Numbered from the stretch's first letter, positions 37,059-47,116 are shown. The stretch is 64,000 nucleotides of DNA from Site-B1 sp963722665 (GCA_963722665.1 CAVRNW010000021.1:54944-118943); one strand, 5' to 3'. Program-made: numbers and translations. Notes: generated by a model from the sequence alone, not told the origin.

Positions 37059-37884
37059 TTATTGTAATTTTTCCAATGCAACAGGTAGAATACGTTCAAC
37101 AAATCTTGAATAGGCCAATTCTGAAGGATGAAGACCATCAGATGCTACCAGATCAGGATTGTTCAAGCCTTCCCTGGTTATATCTGTGATATAAACATAA
37201 GAGATGTTATTTACGCTGCAATAGTTTTGTGCAAACTCATTGTATGCATCCAATTCTTCCGATATGGTCGTATTGCCATTGCCAAAAGGTGTATAGGCAT
37301 AATCCGGAATGGAAACGACGATAACATTATCAGGATCTCCACTTGCTTTTTCAATTGCTGTTGTAACCAATTGAGGGAATTCCTGTTCGTATAATGAAAA
37401 AGGTTTCCCTTGGTATTGATTGTTAACCCCTATTAAAAGGGTGACAAGATCAAATTCGTTCGCCGGGTTATTCGAGTTTATTGCATTAATTAAGCTGGTT
37501 GTGGTCCAACCTGTTTGCGCAATGATTTGCAATTCAAAAGTACTATTTTCTGATATTATTAGTTAAACTATCCTTTAATTGTTCTGGAAATCTGCAGGTT
37601 TCGCATACACTCTGGCCTATGGTATAACTGTCGCCAAGGGATAATATTTTAAAATTTGGTCCTGAAGTATTGTCTTCACCTTCATCACTGGTATCATTTC
37701 CGTCAGTGGAATCATTGTCTTCATCATTTGTATTTTCATCATTATCAGGATCTTCAGATGTATTACTATCTTCAATGTAATTATTGATCTGGTTTGAACT
37801 TATATCGTCATTGTTGCAGGATAAACTAAAGCTGATGGAAAGCAATATCAGACTAAAGGTAAAGGTGTGAATCAGGTTTTTCAA
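37059..37884 (-). CDS. SGNH/GDSL-hydrolase lipoprotein, one-base frameshift
   Basis: A lipoprotein signal peptide (MKNLIHTFTFSLILLSISFS, then LSC) starts at TTG 37884. A roughly 50-residue Asp/Glu/Asn/Ser-rich linker follows, then GDSL block I (ILSLGDSYTIGQ). The rest (TGWTTTSL, TLLIGVNNQYQG block III, DGLHPSELAYSRF block V) is in another frame after an indel at about 37555. The 826-bp span is 275 codons plus one base. It would be a surface-anchored esterase or lipase of unknown substrate. The upstream frame to 37920 runs into a terminator stem and is not a real N-terminus. Confidence 0.78.
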
Positions 37885-37910
37885 AATCAATTTTTGTTTA
37901 AATATAAAAA

Positions 37911-37934
37911 AAGCCTCCAATTACAAGGAGGCTT
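37911..37934 (-). terminator. Terminator of the acyl-CoA dehydrogenase gene
   Basis: AAGCCTCC (37911-37918) pairs with GGAGGCTT (37927-37934). The minus strand has a T-run of nine after the stem. Confidence 0.85.
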
Positions 37935-37961
37935 AATTATAATTTTTTTCTATCGATCTAA

Positions 37962-39140
37962 TTACTTGAAAGCATTTAAGCCTGTAATGTCATGTCCTGT
38001 AATTAATAAATGAATGTCGTGTGTTCCTTCATAAGTAATGACACTTTCAAGATTCATGGAATGACGCATTATGCTGTATTCTCCAGTAATTCCCATACCA
38101 CCAAGAATTTGTCGGGCTTCTCTTGCAATTTTTATCGCCATTTCAACATTATTTCGTTTGGCCATGGAAATTTGAGCTGTCGTTGCTCTGTCTTCATTTT
38201 TCAACACGCCCAGCCTCCAGGTTAAAAATTGAGCTTTGGTTATCTCAGTGATCATTTCGGCCAACTTTTTTTGTTGTAACTGGAATGCTCCGATAGGTTT
38301 ACCAAACTGGATGCGTTCTTTGCTATATCTTAAGGCAGTATCATAACAATCCATAGCAGCTCCAATGGCTCCCCAGGCAATACCATAACGCGCAGAGTCC
38401 AGGCACCCAAGAGGTGCTCCGAGACCTGATTTGTTAGGCAATAGATTTTCTTTTGGCACTTTGACATTGTCAAAAATAAGCTCTCCGGTTGCACTTGCAC
38501 GAAGTGACCATTTGTTATGTGTTTCAGGAGCCGAATATCCTTTCAAACCTTTTTCAACGATTAAGCCATGAATCCTGCCTTCTTCATTTTTAGCCCATAC
38601 TATGGCTATATCGGCAAAAGGGGAATTGGATATCCACATTTTCGCACCATTCAATAAATAATGATCTCCCTTGTCTTTAAAATTGGTGACCATACCACCA
38701 GGATTTGACCCATGATCAGGTTCTGTCAATCCAAAACAACCTATCAATTCTCCAGAAGCTAATTTTGGTAAATATTTTTGTCGTTGTTCTTCGTTACCAT
38801 ATTTCCAGATCGGGTACATGACCAATGAAGATTGTACTGATGCTGTACTTCGCACACCGGAATCGCCACGTTCAATTTCCTGCATGATCAATCCATAGGA
38901 AATTTGGTCCAGACCGGCTCCTCCATATTCCATTGGAATATAAGGGCCAAAAGCTCCAATTTCGGCTAAACCTTTTACGATCTGTTTAGGGAATTCTGCT
39001 TTTTGAGCATACTCTTCAATAATAGGAGATACATCTCTTTTTACCCATTCTCTGGCTGCATCACGTACTAATTTGTGTTCTTCAGTCAAAAGCTCGTCCA
39101 GGTGGTAATAATCAGGTGCTTCAAATAAATCCGGTTTCAT
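37962..39140 (-). CDS. Acyl-CoA dehydrogenase, glutaryl-CoA dehydrogenase-like
   Basis: The 392-residue flavoprotein has the acyl-CoA dehydrogenase signatures GCFGLTEPDHGSNPGGM and QILGGMGITGEYSIMRH. The C-terminal catalytic-base motif ESVITYEGTHDIHLL and the ending GHDITGLNAF resemble glutaryl-CoA dehydrogenases, which decarboxylate glutaryl-CoA to crotonyl-CoA in lysine degradation. I use the ATG at 39140 (MKPDLFEAPDYYHLD) rather than TTG at 39146. It is monocistronic, with its own terminator. Confidence 0.88.
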   Translation of the reverse strand: MKPDLFEAPDYYHLDELLTEEHKLVRDAAREWVKRDVSPIIEEYAQKAEFPKQIVKGLAEIGAFGPYIPMEYGGAGLDQISYGLIMQEIERGDSGVRSTASVQSSLVMYPIWKYGNEEQRQKYLPKLASGELIGCFGLTEPDHGSNPGGMVTNFKDKGDHYLLNGAKMWISNSPFADIAIVWAKNEEGRIHGLIVEKGLKGYSAPETHNKWSLRASATGELIFDNVKVPKENLLPNKSGLGAPLGCLDSARYGIAWGAIGAAMDCYDTALRYSKERIQFGKPIGAFQLQQKKLAEMITEITKAQFLTWRLGVLKNEDRATTAQISMAKRNNVEMAIKIAREARQILGGMGITGEYSIMRHSMNLESVITYEGTHDIHLLITGHDITGLNAFK

Positions 39141-39237
39141 GTGCAAGTATTTAAAATTAAAAAAATGACAATATTTTTAAGGTAAAATTGTCAAACTCAT
39201 AATTACTTATCAAATTTAATTATTCCCATTGAAAGCA

Positions 39238-39955
39238 TCACATTTTTAAATAAAAATCTTTGGTTAAATTAATGTAGTTTTCTGTGTATTGATGTCTGGA
39301 AGTTTCTATAATGATCTCTTCCTTTTTAATTTCAGATTTGGTGAAAGAAAACTCAACCAGGCTTCTAATAATTTTAGAAGATGGATTGCCTTTTACTTGC
39401 AAGATTCTTTTAGGAAATAAATTAACTTTGGCAGCTGATTTAATAAAGTGATTTTCTTCCTTATGAGGAATTATTACTGAGAAAATTCCCTTATCAGATA
39501 AGAGTTTCGCAGTACAGCTAATCAAATGTTCGAAGGGTAATGCGTCCTGAAATCTTGCAAGGTCACGCTGTTCATTTTTACTTTTAAAGTCCTCTGAATA
39601 ATAAGGCGGGTTTGAAACAATCAGATCATAAGTTTCATCAATTTCTTCTGCAAATTCTAGCAGTGAAGCATGATAACAGAATAGTCTGTCTGGCCAGGGA
39701 GAGTTTTCAAAATTGTCGACACATTGTTCATATGAATCGTCGTCAATTTCTATAGCATCTATTTGTAGGGCATCACTGCGCTGAGCCATCATTAAAGCTA
39801 TAACACCTGTTCCGGCACCAATATCTAAAATACGGGAAGCTTGCTTGTTCAAAGAAGTCCATGCACCAAGAAGCACAGAATCAGTACCAATTTTCATGGC
39901 ACATTTATCCTGATCTACTAGAAAATTGTTTGAATTGAAAAGGGAGGTTAGACAT
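39238..39955 (-). CDS. tRNA1(Val) (adenine(37)-N6)-methyltransferase, one-base insertion
   Basis: The true N-terminus starts at ATG 39955 (MSNLPFQFKQF), 5 bp after rimM, and continues as LVDQDKCAMKIGTDSVLLGA after removing one base from the AAAA run at 39922-39925. The 718-bp span is 239 codons plus one base. The protein has the SAM motif ILDIGAGTGVIALMMAQ and the NPPYY motif of adenine-N6 methylases, matching TrmN6 (YfiC). Without correction the gene would be called from 39897 and lack its conserved start. Confidence 0.85.
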
Positions 39956-39960
39956 CCAGC

Positions 39961-40485
39961 TTATAAATAAAGATCAATGAGCCCCTCCGGAGTTTCAACA
40001 AGAATGATCTTGTTTTTCCTGTCTACATTTTTTATGAATTCGTCATTCATAGGAATTAGGATTTCGGTTCCATCTCTATCAATTTCAAATAAGGACTGTG
40101 CTGTGGAGTCGTTGATGTTTTTTACGATACCAACTATACCAAATTTGACATCTTCAATTGTAAATCCAATTACTTCATGAAAATAGAATTTATCACCTTC
40201 CAGTTTTGGTAAAAATTCGAGTGGCAGATACAAGGCACATTTTAAAATGGAATCGGCATCCTGCTCGTTATCAACATCCTCGAACTTGATACGCAATAAT
40301 TCCGATTTATGTAATTGTGAATGTTCAATAAAAAAGGGTACCAAATTATTTCTCAATTCTACCAGAATGGAATCGAGATTTTCATAAAGCTCCGGTTGGT
40401 CAGTATCTAATTTGGCTAAAACTTCACCCTTAAAACTATATTTCTTAACGATCTTACCTAAGTAAAAACAATCTGTTTTTTGCAT
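39961..40485 (-). CDS. rimM: Ribosome maturation factor RimM
   Basis: RimM binds S19 and helps 30S head maturation. The 174-residue protein has the N-terminal RimM domain (CFYLGKIVKKYSFKGEVLAKL) and the C-terminal PRC-barrel (DKFYFHEVIGFTI). It follows rpsP, the usual arrangement, but a strong terminator separates them. Confidence 0.92.
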   Translation of the reverse strand: MQKTDCFYLGKIVKKYSFKGEVLAKLDTDQPELYENLDSILVELRNNLVPFFIEHSQLHKSELLRIKFEDVDNEQDADSILKCALYLPLEFLPKLEGDKFYFHEVIGFTIEDVKFGIVGIVKNINDSTAQSLFEIDRDGTEILIPMNDEFIKNVDRKNKIILVETPEGLIDLYL

Positions 40486-40562
40486 GACAAATTTGTATTT
40501 GTCTTTCCCACAATGTTGGAAATCGGTTTATTAATGATCAAAGACTCCCTTTTTCAAGGGGA

Positions 40563-40612
40563 TGTGCAAAAGTTTTTGCACAAAAAACTCCGATACACAA
40601 ATATCGGAGTTT
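40563..40612 (-). terminator. Two hairpins between rpsP and rimM
   Basis: AAACTCCGATA/TATCGGAGTTT (40585-40612, loop CACAAA) is followed on the minus strand by a T-run, an intrinsic terminator after rpsP. A second stem, TGTGCAAAA/TTTTGCACA (40563-40582), sits right behind it. RimM expression must rely on read-through or a promoter within 40486-40562. Confidence 0.8.
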
Positions 40613-40635
40613 AAAAGTATAAAAAATTATTTTTT

Positions 40636-41343
40636 TTATTCTTCTTCGTTTGAAGCTTTAACTTCTTCTTTAGGAGCTTCGTTTTCAGCAACTTCCTCTT
40701 CAACTACATCTGGTTTAGTTTCAGCAACTTTCTCCTTAACTTCAGCGGGTTTAGTTTCAGCAACTTCCTCTTTAGCTACAGCTGGTTCAGTTTCAGCAAC
40801 TTTTTCTTCAACTACAGCGTCTTCAGTTTTCGCAACTTTCTCTTCTACTACAGCTGCTGCTTCAGTTTCAGATACTTCCTCAGTTGTTTCTTCAACAACC
40901 GGCGGAATAGCTGTTCTTGCTTCATTAACTGCTTTTTCAGCTTCTAAAGCTTTCTTCTTAGCATCTGCCTTGGCTTTTTCCAAACTACCAGCTTTTGATG
41001 CTATTTTTGCTTCTTTATCCTTAACCCAGGCATCAAATTTCTTTTCTGCTTCCTCTTCTGTTAAAGCGCCTTTTTTAATTCCACCTGCAAGATGGTATTT
41101 AAGCATGGCTCCCTTATAAGATAAAATAGCTCGAGCTGTATCGGTTGGTTGAGCTCCATTTTGTAACCAAGTCACTGCACCATCGACATTTAACTCAATA
41201 GTAGCAGGATTTGTGTTAGGATTGTAAGCACCTAATTTTTCAAGGTATCTACCATCTCTTTTTGATCGTGCATCGGCTGCAATGATCCAGTAAAAAGGTT
41301 TTCCTTTTTTACCGTGTCTTTGTAATCTAATTTTAACTGGCAT
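40636..41343 (-). CDS. rpsP: 30S ribosomal protein S16 with long repetitive acidic tail
   Basis: Residues 1-85 are a normal S16 (MPVKIRLQRHGKKGKPFYWI ... RDGRYLEKLGAYNPN). The protein continues to 235 residues: a charged helix (about 95-150), then a tail of VAET-type repeats rich in Glu, Val, Ala and Lys. S16 is usually about 80-90 residues; extensions occur in Bacteroidota, but this one is long and clearly built from repeats. It is probably exposed on the ribosome surface. Confidence 0.92.
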   Translation of the reverse strand: MPVKIRLQRHGKKGKPFYWIIAADARSKRDGRYLEKLGAYNPNTNPATIELNVDGAVTWLQNGAQPTDTARAILSYKGAMLKYHLAGGIKKGALTEEEAEKKFDAWVKDKEAKIASKAGSLEKAKADAKKKALEAEKAVNEARTAIPPVVEETTEEVSETEAAAVVEEKVAKTEDAVVEEKVAETEPAVAKEEVAETKPAEVKEKVAETKPDVVEEEVAENEAPKEEVKASNEEE

Positions 41344-41390
41344 ATAAATTAATTAGTTGAGGTTCCCGACCTCTGTTATTAATAAGAGCG

Positions 41391-41398
41391 CAAAGATA
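41391..41398 (-). promoter_or_regulatory. rpsP promoter -7 element TATCTTTG
   Basis: Read on the minus strand, TATCTTTG fits TAnnTTTG and lies 48 bp upstream of the rpsP start. The leader between contains a small hairpin (GAGGT/ACCTC type, 41360-41375). The -33 region is not well matched. Confidence 0.5.
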
Positions 41399-41562
41399 AT
41401 ATATTTTTTAAAAATAGAGCATTTACTTCTTTTTTATTTTTAACGGTATAATTGATCACTTCCTGTCTGCTTAACGAATATAATTGCTATTTAGCCAAGT
41501 ATTAATCAAGCATGAATAGCAATTGATACATTTGGCTATATAATAAATCCATTAAAATTGAA

Positions 41563-42378
41563 ATGCGAAAAATTTTACCCCTAATCGTCGTTTTCTTTCT
41601 TCTTCTGACCTGCAGTAACGATATTCAATTCAACTCTCCTGCTTTACAAGGAACAAAGAACTATAACCTTTGGCGAGCAACAGATATTCAAGCCACGCTT
41701 ATGGATAACGGAGGTATAAGGATCATCGGATTTAATAAAAATGAATTAATGACTCTTAAACTGGAAGCTTTTGAAGAGAGAACATATACATTGGGATCTT
41801 CTTCCGGTAACTCGGCTTCTTTTGAAGATGACAGTTTAAAGACCTATTCTACCAACAATAAAGGTGATGGTGAAATTATTTTGGAAGACTACGACGCAGT
41901 TAATTTAACTATATCAGGTACTTTTAAGTTCAATTCATATTCTGCCGGCGGAGAAATTATAAATTTCATTAATGGAGTTTTTTATCAAATACCTTTTGAA
42001 AATAACGCTGAAGGCAATCCAAGCCTTGCTAATATTTTTAACGCCTCGGTTAACTCCAATAGTTTAGAAATTAATGGAGTTGAAACCATTCTGGGTGATG
42101 ATGAAGTGAATATTAAAGCTAAATATGCAGATAATTCCTCGATAGAATTATTTATGCCAAAAAACATATCTCTTGGAGCGCATACTTTAAATTATACTTC
42201 TAATATTTATGCCAATTATACTTTTCCTGATGGTACCCAAGTGTCATCACAATACGGGACCTTAATAATTCTTGAACACGATATTCAGTTCAGGAAAATA
42301 AAAGCCAGTTTCACATTTAACACAGGTTTTCCACATAACCTTTCGGTGTCAAATGGGAATTTTGTCATCTTTTATTAA
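41563..42378 (+). CDS. Hypothetical lipoprotein, DUF6252-like
   Basis: The 271-residue protein has a lipobox LLTC (Cys17) and then the segment FNSPALQGTKNYNLWRATDI, which resembles the DUF6252 lipoproteins of Flavobacteriaceae. The rest is beta-rich and unrecognised. It is probably an outer-membrane or surface lipoprotein. It stands alone between rpsP and dnaE. The 141-bp gap after it contains a 12-bp direct repeat AGTCATTTATTC (42423 and 42467). Confidence 0.6.
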   Translation: MRKILPLIVVFFLLLTCSNDIQFNSPALQGTKNYNLWRATDIQATLMDNGGIRIIGFNKNELMTLKLEAFEERTYTLGSSSGNSASFEDDSLKTYSTNNKGDGEIILEDYDAVNLTISGTFKFNSYSAGGEIINFINGVFYQIPFENNAEGNPSLANIFNASVNSNSLEINGVETILGDDEVNIKAKYADNSSIELFMPKNISLGAHTLNYTSNIYANYTFPDGTQVSSQYGTLIILEHDIQFRKIKASFTFNTGFPHNLSVSNGNFVIFY

Positions 42379-42519
42379 GAACAGGATAACTTCAGTATTC
42401 GTTAAAAAATTCCAGACAAAATAGTCATTTATTCAGCCCATTGTTAATAACAATTCCGGAAAGTAAAGTCATTTATTCTTATTTTTACCATTCTTATTTA
42501 TTCAGAATAAATTCACTTT

Positions 42520-45500
42520 ATGTACCTTATTTTTGATACTGAAACAACAGGATTACCCAAGAATTGGAACGCACCAATAAGCGATACTGATAATTGGCCG
42601 CGATGCGTCCAGATCGCATGGCAATTGCATGATGATATGGGTAACTGTATCGAGCAGCAAGATCTTTTGGTGCAACCCGAAGGCTATGATATACCTTATG
42701 ACGCCGAAAAGATTCATGGGATCTCAACAGAATTAGCTGAAGAACAAGGCATACCAATTTCGGATGTCTTAGACCAATTCAACAATGTAATAAATAAGGC
42801 AAAGTTCATCGTTGGGCATAATGTAAATTTTGACCTGAACATTATGGGGGCCGAGTTCTTTCGTGCTGAGCTAGCGAATAAATTACATGAATTACCGGTT
42901 TTAGATACCTGTACTGAGCAAACAGCTAAACTCTGTGAGCTTCCTGGAGGCAGGGGAGGTAAATTTAAATTACCTACACTATCGGAAATATATGAGTTTT
43001 TATTCCATACAAGTTTTGTAGAAGCCCACAATGCTTCGGCAGACGTTGAGGCCACTGCCAGATGCTTCTTTGAATTGATCCGCCAGAGGGAATTTACTAA
43101 AGAGGAATTAGACGTCCAACCAGATCACTTTCAAAATTTTATTGAATCCAATCCGGGAGAGATCCAGCTTATCGGTTTAAAGCACATCAATTTAAAAGAG
43201 GAAAGTGCGAAAATTAACAGGAGACTTCAGGAATCTCAGAAAGTTGACCTTTCGGATCTTGAGATTAAAATTGACAGATCAGAATTAAGTGATATCAGTT
43301 TCGCTCATTTACATAATCACTCTCAATTTTCAATATTACAATCAACAATAAGTATAAAAGATCTTGTTTCCAGCGCTGCAAAACACAATATGCCAGCCGT
43401 TGCACTTACAGATCATGCCAATATGATGGGCGCTTTCCATTTTTCAAGGGAGATAGCCATTCATAACAAAGCAATACAGGCCAAAAACAAAGAAGCTTTA
43501 GCGAAAGGTGAAGATCATGTTGCTAAAGAAATAAAACCCATTTTAGGATGTAAATTCTTTGTTTGCGAAGATCGACTTGACCGGACCCGAAAAGATAATG
43601 GCTATCAGGTTGTTTTCTTAGCTAAGAACAAGAATGGCTATCATAATCTGGCTAAATTGTCTTCATTAGCCTATACCGGTGGTTTTTATTATGTACCCAG
43701 AATAGACAGAACCTTAGTTGAACAATACAAAGAAGATTTAATTGTCCTTACAGGTAATTTATACGGTGAAGTTCCGGGCAAAATTTTGAATGTTGGGGAA
43801 AAACAGGCCGAAGAGGCTTTAATATGGTGGAAGGATCAATTTAAAGATGATCTGTATATTGAGTTAATGCGCCACAATCAGGAAGATGAAGATCGTGTTA
43901 ATCCGACACTAATAAAATTCAGTCAAAATCATAATATTAAACTTGTCGCTTCCAATTCTAATTATTACTGCAATAAAGAAGATGCCAATGCACATGATAT
44001 TTTATTATGTGTAAAAGATGGTGAAAAACAGGCAACACCAATAGGTCGCGGGCGAGGATATCGCTACGGACTGCCTAATCAGGAGTATTACTTTAAGTCT
44101 TCAGAACAGATGAAGGAGATCTTTAAGGATCTGCCTGAAGCAATCACAAATATTCAGGAGATCCTCGATAAAATTGAATACTACAAGTTAGAGCGTGAAG
44201 TGCTTCTTCCAAAGTTCACTATACCTAAAGAATTTGAAAATGAAGATGATTATTTGCGCCATTTATCATATCAAGGTGCTGCAAAACGCTATAAAGATCT
44301 GACCGATGAAATAAAGGAACGCATTGATTTTGAGTTGGATGTCATTAAAAAAACAGGATATCCGGGATATTTTTTGATCGTTGAAGATTTTATTCGTGAA
44401 GCAAGGAATATGGATGTTTCTGTTGGGCCCGGTCGTGGATCGGCAGCCGGATCTGTGGTTGCCTATTGTTTATGGATAACAAATATTGACCCTCTTAAAT
44501 ACGACTTGCTTTTTGAGCGTTTTTTAAATCCGGATCGTGTTAGTATGCCCGATATAGATATTGATTTTGATGATGAAGGCAGAAGTAAGGTCATGGAATA
44601 TGTGATCAATAAATATGGCTCTAATCAGGTGGCTCAAATTATTACCTATGGAACGATGGCTGCTAAATCATCCATCAGGGATACTGCCAGAGTATTGGAT
44701 CTTCCTTTGGGTGATGCCGACAGGATTGCCAAATTGATTCCAACCATGTCCAAGCTAAGCAAGATCTTCGGAATGGAAGAAAAAGAACTGCAGTCCAGAT
44801 TCAGAGCGGAAGACCTGGAAAAGGTCAATCAGCTTTTAAATATTTCTGAAGGTGAAGACCTGGAAGCAGAAACAGTAAATCAGGCGAGAAAGCTTGAGGG
44901 ATCGGTCAGGAATACAGGTATTCATGCCTGCGGTGTTATTATTACTCCCGATGATATTACCAATTTTGTTCCGGTGGCAACTGCAAAAGACTCCGATCTT
45001 TATGTTACTCAGTTTGACAATTCAGTAGTTGAAGATGCCGGCTTATTAAAAATGGATTTTCTTGGGCTTAAAACACTGACTCTTATCAAGGATACTGTAA
45101 AGATCGTTAAGGCCAAACACGGTATTGAGCTGGATCCGGATAATTTCCCGCTGGATGATGAGAAAACCTATGAATTGTTCCAGAAAGGCGAGACAGTAGG
45201 GATTTTTCAGTATGAATCGGCAGGTATGCAAAAGCATATGAAGGATCTGCAGCCAACGGTTTTTGATGACCTTATTGCTATGAATGCCTTGTATCGTCCG
45301 GGACCTATGGAGTACATCCCAAGTTTTATCAAGCGAAAAAAAGGAGAGGACCCTATTGAATATGACCTTCCGGAAATGGAAGAATACCTAAAAGCAACCT
45401 ATGGTATTACGGTTTATCAGGAACAGGTTATGTTACTGTCACAAAAATTAGGGGATTTTACCAAAGGTGAAGCCGATGTTTTGAGAAAGGCCATGGGTAA

Positions 45501-46872
45501 AAAGCAAAAATCTGTTCTTGACAAGATGAAGCCAAAGTTCATTGAGCAGGCAGCGGCCAAAGGGATGGACAAGGAAAAACTGGAAAAGATATGGAAGGAT
45601 TGGGAAGCCTTTGCCAGTTATGCATTCAATAAATCGCATTCCACCTGTTACGCCTGGATTGCGTATCAAACAGCTTATTTAAAGGCACATTATCCGGCTG
45701 AATATATGGCAGCTGTGCTTTCCAATAATATGAATGACATCAAACAGGTTACATTCTTTATGGAGGAATGCAAGCGCATGCGGCTGGAAGTATTGGGTCC
45801 TGATGTCAATGAATCCTATTACAAATTCTCTGTAAATAAGAATAATGCCATCCGGTTTGGCATGGGAGCCGTAAAAGGTGTGGGACATGGCGCTGTAAAG
45901 ACCATAGTTGAAACCAGAAAAAAGGAAGGGCCTTATAAGTCTATTTTTGATATGGCCAAGCGAATCGATCTGCGGGCAGCCAACAAAAAGGCCTTTGAAA
46001 ATCTTGCACTGGCAGGAGGGTTTGATTGTTTTGCGAATACTCACAGGGCTCAGTATTTTCATAAAGAAGGTGAAGATCTCACTTTTTTGGAAAGAGCCAT
46101 ACGATATGGTAGTAAATATCAGGAAAACGAAAATTCTGCACAGGTTAGTTTGTTTGGAGATTCAAGCGAAGTTCAAATTGCCGAACCTGTTATTCCGCCA
46201 TGTGAAGAATGGGGAACCATGGGAAAATTAGCACGGGAAAAGGAAGTGGTAGGGATATATATATCCGGTCATCCGCTGGATGATTTTAAAACAGAAATGA
46301 ATACATTTTGTAATGCCACATTAACCATGTTCAACGATCTGGATAAATATATTAACAGGGAATTGACTTTTGGAGGTGTTGTTACAGATGTTCAACACAG
46401 GGTTAGCAGGCAAGGTAAAGGCTGGGCTCTTTTTACAATTGAAGATTATACCGATAGTTTCGAATTCAGGATATTTGGAGAAGAATACCTTAGATTCAGG
46501 CATTTTTTAATGAAGAATAATTTTGTCTATGTAAGGACTTTCATAAAGGATGGCTGGAAAAACAAGGAAACGGGAAAAGCAGGTGACCCACGGATACAGT
46601 TCAGTAATTTTCAGTTACTCCATGATGTTATGGATACCTATGCTAAAAAGCTCTCCATTCAATTAAACATTAATGACCTGGAAAAGGATAAGATCACTGC
46701 CTTAAAGGATCTGGTTAAAATGCATCCTGGAAAGCAAATGCTGAATTTTGTGATCTATGATAATGAGGAGAACATCAAATTACAAATGCCGAGCAGAAAG
46801 CAGAAGGTAAAAATATCTCAGGAATTATTGGATGAACTGGAAACTAATAAGGTGTTCTATAAATTGAATTAA
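42520..46872 (+). CDS. dnaE: DNA polymerase III alpha with fused DnaQ-like exonuclease
   Basis: The replicative polymerase is intact at 1450 residues. An N-terminal DEDDh exonuclease (about 1-195) has DTETTG (Asp6, Glu8), HNVNFDLN and HNASADVEAT, so proofreading is encoded in the same chain. A PHP domain follows (about 262-480; FAHLHNHSQFS, TDHANMMGAFHF). Then comes the polymerase core with GPGRGSAAGS and the catalytic MPDIDIDFDDEGR, and C-terminal HhH and OB domains (VFGGVVTDVQHR-like strand near 1290). The fusion is usual in Flavobacteriaceae. Confidence 0.95.
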   Translation: MYLIFDTETTGLPKNWNAPISDTDNWPRCVQIAWQLHDDMGNCIEQQDLLVQPEGYDIPYDAEKIHGISTELAEEQGIPISDVLDQFNNVINKAKFIVGHNVNFDLNIMGAEFFRAELANKLHELPVLDTCTEQTAKLCELPGGRGGKFKLPTLSEIYEFLFHTSFVEAHNASADVEATARCFFELIRQREFTKEELDVQPDHFQNFIESNPGEIQLIGLKHINLKEESAKINRRLQESQKVDLSDLEIKIDRSELSDISFAHLHNHSQFSILQSTISIKDLVSSAAKHNMPAVALTDHANMMGAFHFSREIAIHNKAIQAKNKEALAKGEDHVAKEIKPILGCKFFVCEDRLDRTRKDNGYQVVFLAKNKNGYHNLAKLSSLAYTGGFYYVPRIDRTLVEQYKEDLIVLTGNLYGEVPGKILNVGEKQAEEALIWWKDQFKDDLYIELMRHNQEDEDRVNPTLIKFSQNHNIKLVASNSNYYCNKEDANAHDILLCVKDGEKQATPIGRGRGYRYGLPNQEYYFKSSEQMKEIFKDLPEAITNIQEILDKIEYYKLEREVLLPKFTIPKEFENEDDYLRHLSYQGAAKRYKDLTDEIKERIDFELDVIKKTGYPGYFLIVEDFIREARNMDVSVGPGRGSAAGSVVAYCLWITNIDPLKYDLLFERFLNPDRVSMPDIDIDFDDEGRSKVMEYVINKYGSNQVAQIITYGTMAAKSSIRDTARVLDLPLGDADRIAKLIPTMSKLSKIFGMEEKELQSRFRAEDLEKVNQLLNISEGEDLEAETVNQARKLEGSVRNTGIHACGVIITPDDITNFVPVATAKDSDLYVTQFDNSVVEDAGLLKMDFLGLKTLTLIKDTVKIVKAKHGIELDPDNFPLDDEKTYELFQKGETVGIFQYESAGMQKHMKDLQPTVFDDLIAMNALYRPGPMEYIPSFIKRKKGEDPIEYDLPEMEEYLKATYGITVYQEQVMLLSQKLGDFTKGEADVLRKAMGKKQKSVLDKMKPKFIEQAAAKGMDKEKLEKIWKDWEAFASYAFNKSHSTCYAWIAYQTAYLKAHYPAEYMAAVLSNNMNDIKQVTFFMEECKRMRLEVLGPDVNESYYKFSVNKNNAIRFGMGAVKGVGHGAVKTIVETRKKEGPYKSIFDMAKRIDLRAANKKAFENLALAGGFDCFANTHRAQYFHKEGEDLTFLERAIRYGSKYQENENSAQVSLFGDSSEVQIAEPVIPPCEEWGTMGKLAREKEVVGIYISGHPLDDFKTEMNTFCNATLTMFNDLDKYINRELTFGGVVTDVQHRVSRQGKGWALFTIEDYTDSFEFRIFGEEYLRFRHFLMKNNFVYVRTFIKDGWKNKETGKAGDPRIQFSNFQLLHDVMDTYAKKLSIQLNINDLEKDKITALKDLVKMHPGKQMLNFVIYDNEENIKLQMPSRKQKVKISQELLDELETNKVFYKLN

Positions 46873-46921
46873 AATTTTTGCGACTTGCGCAAAGGATTGA
46901 GCAATTGTTGGAGCTCTTTTT

Positions 46922-47021
46922 TGTCACACTGAGCGCAGTCGAAGTGCAGTCGAAAGGTCTCAAACAAAAAAAGCGACTTGTGAAAGCCTGACATTTTGCC
47001 CCGTCATAGCGGGACAAAATG
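46922..47021. repeat. Dispersed repeat, copy 3, and GC hairpin
   Basis: TGTCACACTGAGCGCAGTCG (46922 on) belongs to the repeat family seen at 12731 and 13779. CATTTTGCCCCG (46992-47003) pairs with CGGGACAAAATG (47010-47021), with one mismatch. They fill the dnaE-trxA gap. Confidence 0.65.
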
Positions 47022-47108
47022 ATGCGCCCAAAACCAACAATAACAAGTGACAATAAGCCTATAAGCAAAACAAATTGTCAGGTTGTAAGCTTTGGCAGAA
47101 TTTTTGAC

Positions 47109-47116
47109 TAATTTTG
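47109..47116 (+). promoter_or_regulatory. trxA -7 element TAATTTTG
   Basis: TAATTTTG matches the -7 consensus 38 bp before trxA. A TTTG at 47091 is too close for an ideal -33. Confidence 0.45.

Noticed and set aside
40562..41119. Plus-strand frame of 185 codons rich in Ser, Ala and Thr
   Set aside because: It is the antisense of the rpsP repeat tail and only mirrors its composition.
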